64,000 bases of DNA from Tenacibaculum sp. MAR_2009_124 (lineage in GTDB: Bacteria; Bacteroidota; Bacteroidia; Flavobacteriales; Flavobacteriaceae), in the NCBI RefSeq assembly GCF_900105455.1, contig NZ_FNSF01000007.1:372001-436000 (forward strand), written 5' to 3'. Numbering within the stretch: the first letter of the stretch is position 1; each line of letters opens with the position of its first letter. Positions 45,969-53,463 of this stretch are shown one piece after another. The notes below the pieces were generated by a model. It was not told the origin of the DNA, did no database searches, and saw only the letters and a list, made by a program, of their open reading frames with translations. A program made the position numbers and the translations under genes.

Positions 45969-48832
45969 TTTTTACGTTTACAATTAAAAAAAAATATTTG
46001 TATTATTGTATTAGAGAAATTCTAAACAACTTGAAATTAATTAAATATCTATCTTTTTTTCTTTTATTTTTTTTCTGTAACAGTAAAATCTATGGACAAG
46101 AGTTTCCTCTTATCAATATTTATTACCCAGAAGATTATAAAGCCGAATCGCAGAATTGGGCCATTAGTCAGTCAAAAAATGGAACCATTTATGTAGCAAA
46201 TAACTTGGGGCTACTCGAATATAATGGGGCTAGTTGGCAATTATATTATACTCCTAACGGAACTATTATGAGGTCTGTTAAGGTTGTTAATGATAAAATT
46301 TTTACTGGATTTTATATGGATTTTGGTTATTGGCTACGAGATGATTTTGGGGAGCTGAAATATACTTCTATTGTAAAGAAAAGTAAAATTTCGATTTTAG
46401 AAGATGAGCAGTTTTGGAATATTTTAGAGTTCGAAGAATGGATCTTGTTTCAATCATTGGAGAGAATATATCTGTATAATACAAAAAATAAAACCTGTAA
46501 AACAATTTCTTCTGATGTTAAGATAACAAAACTGATAGAAGTAAATGGTGAAATATATTTCCAGAAGTTCGGAAATGGCTTATATAAGCTTGAAAAAGGA
46601 AAGGCTATGCTTGTTTCTAATCATCAAATTTTCAAAAATCAGGTAATCGTAGATATGTACTTCGATAGAGGTGAAATTTTGGTTTTGACCGATAAAAAAG
46701 GTTTCGTAACGTTTAAAAATGGCGAGATTAATGAATGGAACAGTACTTATGAAATTTTAAAAGATAAATCGATCTACAGCAGTACGAAACTAGCAAACGG
46801 AAATTATGCTTTGGGAAGTATCTCTGATGGTATCTTGTTTTTTAACGAAAGAGGAGAGTTTATGTATAATATTTCTCAGAAAAATGGTTTGAGTAACAAT
46901 ACTGTACTTTCCGTGTTTGAGGATATAAATAATAATGTTTGGCTGGGATTAGATAATGGTGTTAATAGTATTAATACAGAAGTTCCAATTAAGAAGTTTA
47001 CCGAAAAAGAAGGTAAAATAGGTACGGTATATACTTCAATTGTTTATGAAGGTAATTTATATCTTGGAACAAATCAAGGACTATTTTCTAAGAGATACCC
47101 ATCGAATGATGAGTTTAAGTTGGTGTCGGGTACTCAAGGTCAAGTATGGAGTTTATTGGAAGTAGATAGTGAGTTGTTCTGTGGTCATGACATGGGAACT
47201 TTCATTATTGAAAACGGAAAAATTAAAAAGCAATTAAATATACTTGGGGCTTGGTCTTTTAAAAGATTAAATGATACGACCATTTTACAAGGAAACTATA
47301 CAGGCTTGTATGTTTTGAAAAAACAAAACCAAGGTTGGCAGGTTAAAAATAAAATAGAAGGATTCGATAATTCGAGTAGATCTTTTGAAGTTTTTGGAAG
47401 AAATCAAATATTCGTTAACCATGAATACAAAGGAGTTTTTAAGTTATTGGTTGACGATAATTTTGAAAAAGTACTTAAAATAGAAAAAGATACCTTAATA
47501 AGTAAAGGAGTACACTCAAATCTTGTAAAGTACAATGGAAGAATTTTGTATTCTTTTAAAAAAGGGATATATGAATATACAGGAAACAGTACTTTTATTA
47601 AAGACAGTACTTTGAGTAAATTATTTAATGATAAAAATTATACTTCTGGAAAATTAGTTTTCGATGAAAAGAATAATTTACTATGGAGCTTTTCTAAGAA
47701 TTATATCTCTTATGTAAAACCAAACGATTTAAATGATATAAGTAAGATCAAAAGAATTCCAGTAGCAGAATCTTTGAGGAAAGGAGCTATAGGTTACGAA
47801 AATATATTGTCTCTTAATAAAAATCAATTTTTAACAGGTGTTAATAATGGGTATTTGATGCTGGATTTGGAAAACGATAAAGAAAAAGAAAGATCTTATG
47901 AAATATCTATTGATTTTGCAAAAAAATATAAACAGGACTTACCTAAAGATATGTTGTTACTGAATGTTGAAGGCGAGTTTTCGAGTTCTGAGAATAACCT
48001 AGATTTTTATTATAGCATACCTTGTTTCATAAAAAATATTCAGCCTCAGTATCAATATAAACTAGAAGGATATTCAAAATCATGGAGTAGTTGGGAGCAT
48101 CAAAGTAAAATACTGTTTGAAAATCTTCCTTTTGGAGAATATGTATTCAGAGTTAGGGGAAGAGTAGGGAATAAACAAACTACAAATGAAGCTACATATT
48201 CATTCACTATAAATAAGCCTTGGTATGCTACTAATTTGATGTTAGTGGTTTACTTTTTATTGATTTTAGCATTTTCTTATTTCATGGATAGAATGTATCG
48301 AGGTTATTATAGGAGACAGCGAAAAAGACTTTTAGAGAAGAAGGAAAGAGAGTTCGAATTAAAATCATTGGAAAATGAAAAAATGCTAATGAAAGTTAAA
48401 AATGAGCAGTTAAGAATTGATGTGGAAAGTAAAAGTAGAGAATTAGCTACCTCTACGATGAGTATTATTAAAAAGAATGAACTACTTGGTTTAATTAAGA
48501 ATGAATTGGTGTCTGGAAACGATAAAAGTATAAAAGATGTTATCAAAATTATTGATAAAAACTTGAATAATACCGATGATTGGCAAATGTTTAAAGAGGC
48601 ATTTAATAATGCTGACAAAGATTTTATTAAAAAAATAAAAGGACTTCATCCTACATTAACACCAAACGATTTAAGACTTTGCGCGTACTTACGACTTAAT
48701 TTATCCTCAAAGGAAATAGCTCCGTTACTAAATATTTCACCACGAAGTGTTGAAGTTAAACGATATAGACTTCGTAAAAAGATGAATTTAGATCATGATA
48801 TGAATTTAACGGATTATATATTGAGTGTTTAA
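45962..48832 (+). CDS. beta-propeller / Y_Y_Y / LuxR-type HTH transmembrane regulator
   Basis: Up to 956 residues. Signal/anchor helix (IKYLSFFLLFFFCNSKIYGQ), then about 600 residues of Reg_prop-type propeller repeats (NNLGLLEYNGASWQ, DINNNVWLGLDNGVNSI), a Y_Y_Y domain (YQYKLEGYSKSWSSWEHQ..FGEYVFRVRG), one transmembrane helix (~residues 755-775), a coiled coil rich in Lys/Glu and a C-terminal LuxR-like HTH (LSSKEIAPLLNISPRSVEVKRYRLRKKM). Such one-component regulators sense oligosaccharides in the periplasm and control polysaccharide loci. The only upstream ATG (45962) lies inside the IS end; TTG at 46031, just before the signal helix, is a reasonable native start. AATATTTG at 45993-46000 is one mismatch from a -7 box. 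Confidence 0.85.
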   Translation: MPLFTFTIKKKYLYYCIREILNNLKLIKYLSFFLLFFFCNSKIYGQEFPLINIYYPEDYKAESQNWAISQSKNGTIYVANNLGLLEYNGASWQLYYTPNGTIMRSVKVVNDKIFTGFYMDFGYWLRDDFGELKYTSIVKKSKISILEDEQFWNILEFEEWILFQSLERIYLYNTKNKTCKTISSDVKITKLIEVNGEIYFQKFGNGLYKLEKGKAMLVSNHQIFKNQVIVDMYFDRGEILVLTDKKGFVTFKNGEINEWNSTYEILKDKSIYSSTKLANGNYALGSISDGILFFNERGEFMYNISQKNGLSNNTVLSVFEDINNNVWLGLDNGVNSINTEVPIKKFTEKEGKIGTVYTSIVYEGNLYLGTNQGLFSKRYPSNDEFKLVSGTQGQVWSLLEVDSELFCGHDMGTFIIENGKIKKQLNILGAWSFKRLNDTTILQGNYTGLYVLKKQNQGWQVKNKIEGFDNSSRSFEVFGRNQIFVNHEYKGVFKLLVDDNFEKVLKIEKDTLISKGVHSNLVKYNGRILYSFKKGIYEYTGNSTFIKDSTLSKLFNDKNYTSGKLVFDEKNNLLWSFSKNYISYVKPNDLNDISKIKRIPVAESLRKGAIGYENILSLNKNQFLTGVNNGYLMLDLENDKEKERSYEISIDFAKKYKQDLPKDMLLLNVEGEFSSSENNLDFYYSIPCFIKNIQPQYQYKLEGYSKSWSSWEHQSKILFENLPFGEYVFRVRGRVGNKQTTNEATYSFTINKPWYATNLMLVVYFLLILAFSYFMDRMYRGYYRRQRKRLLEKKEREFELKSLENEKMLMKVKNEQLRIDVESKSRELATSTMSIIKKNELLGLIKNELVSGNDKSIKDVIKIIDKNLNNTDDWQMFKEAFNNADKDFIKKIKGLHPTLTPNDLRLCAYLRLNLSSKEIAPLLNISPRSVEVKRYRLRKKMNLDHDMNLTDYILSV

Positions 48833-49223
48833 AATACAACATCCCTTCAATACACCTATACATTACTACAACATTTGACATGAAGATTAACTTTTGTTTA
48901 GTTTTCTACCCCTTTGACCCGTTGTTTCTAATACAGATTCGTTTTTTCTTAAAATGTATGAGTTTTGTAGGGGAGTGTTTTGATGAATAAAAAAGAAACA
49001 GTTCTTACATTTATCAATCTTAAATAGAACGTTTTGTGCAGGCAAAAACTTGAAAATTTATCAGCACGATTTTTATTTAGTTAATTGTTAATGGAGTTTT
49101 CATTTTAGGGAACTGTATTAATAATAGTTTTAAGATAGAATGTAACTGTGGGGGATACATTTTAAAAGTCTATTAAAGTAAAACATTAAGGCAATTATTT
49201 TTTACAATATTTAATAGATTAAC

Positions 49224-49284
49224 AACAAAGAGGTGGTTTAGCGTATTTGTTTGAATTATTAAGAAAACCGCTTCTTTGTTTTTT
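49224..49284 (+). terminator. intrinsic terminator in the non-coding region
   Basis: A 16-pair stem with two wobble pairs (49224-49239 with 49265-49280), followed by T run through 49284. It lies 390 bases past the regulator stop, so it ends either a long 3' UTR or a small RNA. Confidence 0.7.
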
Positions 49285-49300
49285 AATTAGTCAGAGACAT

Positions 49301-49319
49301 CTGGATTAACTTAGTCCAG
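49301..49319. promoter_or_regulatory. 19-bp quasi-palindrome CTGGATTAA-C-TTAGTCCAG
   Basis: Two 9-base half sites with one mismatch around a single central C. Its size and symmetry fit a dimeric regulator site, possibly for the adjacent HTH protein. Confidence 0.35.
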
Positions 49320-49376
49320 TTTAAATAAACTAACGATATATTCCTTTTTAACAGGAATAAAAATAGAAGGGGAGAT

Positions 49377-49483
49377 AATAGGAAACAAAGCGTATTAAAG
49401 CATTATTTAATTTAAGTAAAGCGGTTTCCTTATTTTGAAAGTAATTAAGAAATGAGGGGTTAATATAGCTTTGTTTCCCTATT
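49377..49483. repeat. inverted repeat with competing internal arm
   Basis: AATAGGAAACAAAGC (49377-49391) pairs with GCTTTGTTTCCCTATT (49468-49483) with one bulge. Inside, GTTTCCT (49424-49430) can pair with the same left arm (AGGAAAC), giving two exclusive folds. Confidence 0.5.
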
Positions 49484-49960
49484 ACGTTAGAGGTTAAATT
49501 CACTAGTTAACCTATTCACTGAATACAGAATACAAATCAACAATATAACGGTAAAACTACAAGAGATTATAAAGATATTGATAATCTTGAGGAGGAAGAA
49601 AATAATTTTGGATTGTTCAAATTATATGAATGTCTTGATTATGTTTTATAGTACAAAGACATTTTAATTGGGAGCTAGGGAATAAGTTCAAACAACACTC
49701 CAAGTGATTTTAGATAAACAATATTTTGGGGTAAAGTGCTTTCAATTAATTTATAAAAGAAATCCTTTATATAGATAAAGAATCATAAAGCTTCAGCGCT
49801 ACATCGTGATTTTAATTTTCATTATTTGTAAATATAGTGAACCCCATTAAAAATAAGTTTAAAACTTAAAATTAAAGTTTTGGATAGAGTGTTTTCAAAT
49901 AAAACAAAAACTGTCACAACAATTTTACAGTAGAAAAACGAATAAGTAGGCCAAAAAAGA

Positions 49961-50920
49961 ATGTCATACAATAAAAACAAGCAACTATCATTAACCGATT
50001 CTAATTTAGATGCTTTATCCGTAAAAGAATTAAGAGAAACTGCCAGAAAGGTTTTAGAAAGGGGAATATATGGATTGTGTTTTAGTGCGTATGAGAAAGG
50101 GCAGAAGCCAGGTGATGTTTTGTCTGAGGAACAAATTCGAAGAAGAATGAAACTCATAGCTCCGTATACTAAATGGATTCGATCTTTTTCGTGTTTAGAA
50201 GGCAATGAAATCATTCCAAAAATAGCCAAAGAATATGGAATCGATACTATGGTAGGTATTTGGATAGGGAGTGATAAAACTAAAAATGAAAAAGAAATAA
50301 AAGCTATGGTAAAATTGGCTTCCCAGGGGTATGTGAATATTGCTGCGGTTGGAAATGAAGTAATGTATCGAGGAGATTTGAGTGAACTGTCTCTTATAGA
50401 CTATATAATAGAGGTTAAAGGACAAATAGAGAATATTCCAGTTGGATATGTTGATGCCTATTATGAATTTTCGGATAGGCCAGCCATTACTGAGGTTTGT
50501 GATGTTATTCTTTCTAATTGTTATCCATTTTGGGAGGGATGTCATCAAAGTTATTCCCTGTTATACATGAAAGATATGTATCGAAAGGCTCAAGAAGCTG
50601 GGGAAGGCAAAAAAGTGATTATTTCTGAAACTGGATGGCCTGTTCAGGGTAGTGATTTAAACGGAGCAGAACCTTCTTATGAAAATGCCTTAAAATATTT
50701 CATTAATACTCAAAACTGGGCATATGAAGAGAATGTTGAACTGTTCTATTTTTCTTCATTTGATGAAGCTTGGAAAGAGAGTACTGAAGGAGATGTTGGA
50801 GGTTTTTGGGGGCTTTGGGACGAACAAGAAAACTTAAAATTTGAAAGTAAGAATATAAATATAATTAAGAAAAGAATTAACCATCAAACTAACTGTAAAA
50901 AAACTATAAGTGAAAATTAA
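49961..50920 (+). CDS. GH17-type beta-1,3-glucanase-like protein
   Basis: 319 residues. TIM-barrel glycoside hydrolase family 17 features: GIYGLCFSAYEKGQKPGD, acid/base Glu133 in AAVGNEVMYRGD and nucleophile Glu223 in VIISETGWPVQGSD. GH17 cleaves beta-1,3-glucans such as laminarin. There is no signal peptide, so it appears cytoplasmic and may act on imported oligosaccharides. The following gene (57 bases on) encodes an exported carbohydrate-binding protein, and the preceding one a polysaccharide-type regulator. Confidence 0.85.
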   Translation: MSYNKNKQLSLTDSNLDALSVKELRETARKVLERGIYGLCFSAYEKGQKPGDVLSEEQIRRRMKLIAPYTKWIRSFSCLEGNEIIPKIAKEYGIDTMVGIWIGSDKTKNEKEIKAMVKLASQGYVNIAAVGNEVMYRGDLSELSLIDYIIEVKGQIENIPVGYVDAYYEFSDRPAITEVCDVILSNCYPFWEGCHQSYSLLYMKDMYRKAQEAGEGKKVIISETGWPVQGSDLNGAEPSYENALKYFINTQNWAYEENVELFYFSSFDEAWKESTEGDVGGFWGLWDEQENLKFESKNINIIKKRINHQTNCKKTISEN

Positions 50921-50977
50921 ATAAAGAATGTATGTCAAAGAGAATATAAACATTTTATAAACTTTAAAACGTAAGAG

Positions 50978-52750
50978 ATGAAAAAAATTACTCTTGTAAC
51001 TATGCTTTTAGCTAGTTTTTTTACTTACTCACAGTCACTTCCAATTGACTTCGAAACAGCTACTTCTTGGGTAGATTTTGATGGAGGAGCTGTAACAATC
51101 ATTACAAATCCATACAATAATGGAGATAACAATTCTGCAAATGTAGGGAAAATGGTAAAAAGTGCGGGACAAGTATGGGGAGGTAGCTCACTGGTATTAA
51201 GTTTAGCAATAGATTTCGAGAATAACAATACTTTTAAAATGAAAGTGTATTCACCAAGAGTAGGTGCCAAGGTATTATTAAAAGTAGAGAACTCAGCTAC
51301 TACTTCAATTAACTTTGAAAAAGAAGTTTCAACGACGGTAGCAGATGCTTGGGAAACTCTAACCTTTAATTATTCTGCTATTAATACCAGTAATAGTTAT
51401 GATAAAATAGTACTAATTTTTGATAATGGTACTCAGGGAGATGGGTCGGCAAACTTTACATTTTATATCGATGATATTGCTCTGTCAAACGAAGTAGAGG
51501 AAGCAGAAATCGCTTTGCCAATTGATTTTGAAACTGAGACAGCGTGGGGAGATTTTGATGGGGGAGCCGTTACAACCATTGCAAATCCATACAATAATGG
51601 AGATAACAATTCTGCAAATGTTGGAAAAATGGTAAAAAGTGCTGGACAAGTATGGGGAGGTAGCTCACTTGTATTAAGTTCAGCAATAGATTTCGAGAAT
51701 AATAATACTTTTAAAATGAAAGTGTATTCGCCAAGAGTAGGTGCTAAGGTATTATTAAAAGTAGAGAATTCAGGTACTCCTTCAATTAATTTTGAAAAAG
51801 AAGTTTCAACAACAGTAGCAGACGCTTGGGAAACACTAACCTTTGATTATTCAGCTATTAATGCCAGTAATAGTTATGATAAAATAGCATTGATTTTTGA
51901 TAATGGGACTCAGGGAGATGGGTCGGCGAATTATACTTTTTATATTGACGATATTAAATTAATTGATGAAGATTCAGGAGGTGAACCTACAGAACCTATG
52001 GCAGCAGCGCCAACTCCTACTCATGATGCTGAAGATGTTATTTCCTTGTTTAGTGATGCATATACAGATATAACGGTAGATACTTTCCGTACAGATTGGT
52101 CGTCGGGAACTTTAGACGATGTTGAAATAGCCGGCAATGCTACTAAAAAGTATTCTAGTTTAAATTTTGTAGGAATTGAAACTGTAAATAACCAGGTCGA
52201 TGCTTCTTCAATGACTCATATTCATATCGATGTTTGGTCTCCAGATTTTACGTCGTTTGGTATAAAATTGGTCGATTTTGGACCAAATGCTGCTTATCAA
52301 GGTGGTGATGATGTGGAGCATCAGTTAAATTTTGATGAACCTAATAAAGGAGAGTGGGTAAGCTATAATATTGCGCTATCGGAATTTACAGGTTTAACTA
52401 ACAGAGCTAATTTAGCTCAATATGTTTTAGTGGGACAGCCTACAGGAAGCGCAACGGTATATGTTGATAACATATATTTTTATAATGACGGTTCTTTAAG
52501 TACACAGAGAGAGAATTTATCTGATGTAAGCGCATTCCCAAATCCAGTGAGTTCAGGTTTAAATTTGAGCTCAAAAGATATAGTTCAAAACATAACAATT
52601 TACAATCTTCTTGGAAAGTCTATTGACTATAGAGTTGTAAATGACAAGAACGTAAATATTGATGTTTCCTTTCTTTCTCCTGGGGTTTATATAATTAAAT
52701 ACAAAACCGAACAAGGGGTTGGTTCACTAAAATTTATAAGAGAAAAATAG
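50978..52750 (+). CDS. T9SS-exported carbohydrate-binding-type protein with tandem repeats
   Basis: 590 residues. Signal peptide (LLASFFTYSQS), then two near-identical domains of about 159 residues (LPIDFETATSWVDFDGGAV.. and LPIDFETETAWGDFDGGAV..; each with VGKMVKSAGQVWGGSS and a closing FTFYIDDI/YTFYIDDI), a Gly/Pro linker, a third beta-sandwich-like domain (ISLFSDAYTDITVDTF... ending ATVYVDNIYFYND) and a T9SS sorting domain (AFPNPVSSGLNLSS...GSLKFIREK). No catalytic motif. These proteins occur in laminarin-type loci as surface glycan-binding proteins; binding to beta-glucan is inferred from the GH17 neighbour. Confidence 0.82.
   Translation: MKKITLVTMLLASFFTYSQSLPIDFETATSWVDFDGGAVTIITNPYNNGDNNSANVGKMVKSAGQVWGGSSLVLSLAIDFENNNTFKMKVYSPRVGAKVLLKVENSATTSINFEKEVSTTVADAWETLTFNYSAINTSNSYDKIVLIFDNGTQGDGSANFTFYIDDIALSNEVEEAEIALPIDFETETAWGDFDGGAVTTIANPYNNGDNNSANVGKMVKSAGQVWGGSSLVLSSAIDFENNNTFKMKVYSPRVGAKVLLKVENSGTPSINFEKEVSTTVADAWETLTFDYSAINASNSYDKIALIFDNGTQGDGSANYTFYIDDIKLIDEDSGGEPTEPMAAAPTPTHDAEDVISLFSDAYTDITVDTFRTDWSSGTLDDVEIAGNATKKYSSLNFVGIETVNNQVDASSMTHIHIDVWSPDFTSFGIKLVDFGPNAAYQGGDDVEHQLNFDEPNKGEWVSYNIALSEFTGLTNRANLAQYVLVGQPTGSATVYVDNIYFYNDGSLSTQRENLSDVSAFPNPVSSGLNLSSKDIVQNITIYNLLGKSIDYRVVNDKNVNIDVSFLSPGVYIIKYKTEQGVGSLKFIREK
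51037..51964 (+). repeat. tandem coding repeat, period 477 bp
   Basis: Two head-to-tail copies (51037-~51487 and 51514-51964) with only scattered, often synonymous differences. The period of 477 equals 159 codons. The closeness at nucleotide level indicates a recent duplication. Confidence 0.85.
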
Positions 52751-52781
52751 TACCTTTATTTAATTAACATATTAAAATTAG

Positions 52782-52815
52782 CAGCCGCATTGAGTAAATT
52801 AATGCGGCTGTTTTT
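52782..52815 (+). terminator. intrinsic terminator of the GH17 / binding-protein unit
   Basis: A perfect 10-pair GC-rich stem (CAGCCGCATT arm, 52782-52791 with 52801-52810), 9-base loop, then five T. Confidence 0.9.
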
Positions 52816-52816
52816 A

Positions 52817-52848
52817 TTGAGTTAATAGTAGGAAATACTATATTTTTG
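52817..52848 (+). promoter_or_regulatory. promoter TTG-N21-TATTTTTG of the YjbQ gene
   Basis: A perfect TAnnTTTG (52841-52848) with TTG 21 bases upstream (52817-52819), ending 4 bases before the ATG at 52853. It implies a leaderless or near-leaderless transcript and begins right after the terminator T run. Confidence 0.6.
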
Positions 52849-52852
52849 TTAA

Positions 52853-53281
52853 ATGAAATTTTATCAAAAAGAAATTACTTTACCAGAATTTAATCGAGGT
52901 TATCATTTAATAACTAAAATATTAGTAGAACATGTTTTTCATGAGTTACGAACAATTAAGGTAGGTCAATTTCAAGTATTTTTAAAGCATACTTCTGCAA
53001 GTTTAACAATTAATGAAAATGCTGATCCGACCGTTCGGATAGATTTCGAAACTCATATAAATAAGATGATTCCTGAAAACATGCCTTATTATAAGCATGA
53101 TTATGAAGGTGCGGATGATATGCCGGCTCATATTAAATCATCCATGCTAGGTTGCCATGTTTCTATTCCAATTAGTAATGGGAAGTTAAATTTAGGTATT
53201 TGGCAAGGAGTATATTTAGGTGAGCATAGAAATTATGGAGGAAAAAGAAAAATAGTACTTACAATAATCGGAGAACAGTAA
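52853..53281 (+). CDS. YjbQ/UPF0047-family protein
   Basis: 142 residues. Family motifs: VFLKHTSASLTINENADPTVRIDFE, HIKSSMLGCHVSIPI and LGIWQGVYLGEHRNYGGKRKI. The His/Cys residues of the presumed active pocket (KHTSAS, GCHVSIP) are present. Members show weak thiamine-phosphate synthase activity; the true role is not settled. It stands alone with its own promoter. Confidence 0.93.
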   Translation: MKFYQKEITLPEFNRGYHLITKILVEHVFHELRTIKVGQFQVFLKHTSASLTINENADPTVRIDFETHINKMIPENMPYYKHDYEGADDMPAHIKSSMLGCHVSIPISNGKLNLGIWQGVYLGEHRNYGGKRKIVLTIIGEQ

Positions 53282-53463
53282 TTGTTAGAATAATCTCTTA
53301 TATCAGTATATTTAAATTCTTTTAAAGGTATTCTGTATTAGTTGAAAATAGCTGTTTTTATTGAATATTTGTTAAATTTTTAACTTTTTTTCATGTAAAT
53401 TTATTTTTTTGAAGGTTTTTTTTATAACTTTATATCACTTATAAACCCTTCAAAACCAATATT

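Larger units (their letters stand above)
48833..49960. other. 1.1-kb structured non-coding region between regulator and GH17 gene
   Basis: No ORF of useful length on either strand. The start has a TTTTCTACCCCTTTGACCC-type segment (~48900) of the sort I recall upstream of susC genes. It contains a terminator at 49224-49284, a 19-bp quasi-palindrome at 49301-49319 and a long inverted repeat at 49377-49483. It is larger and more structured than any other gap in the window, as if genes had been lost or a long control region were present. Confidence 0.5.

Noticed and set aside
44527..45984. Target site duplication flanking the IS
   Set aside because: Flanks were compared at both possible boundaries (GGGGC or TAAAAAGGGGC); only inverted symmetry was found, no direct repeat.
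48880..48990. 36-codon ORF just after the regulator gene
   Set aside because: No start signal, odd composition, and it lies over a segment that looks like a control region.
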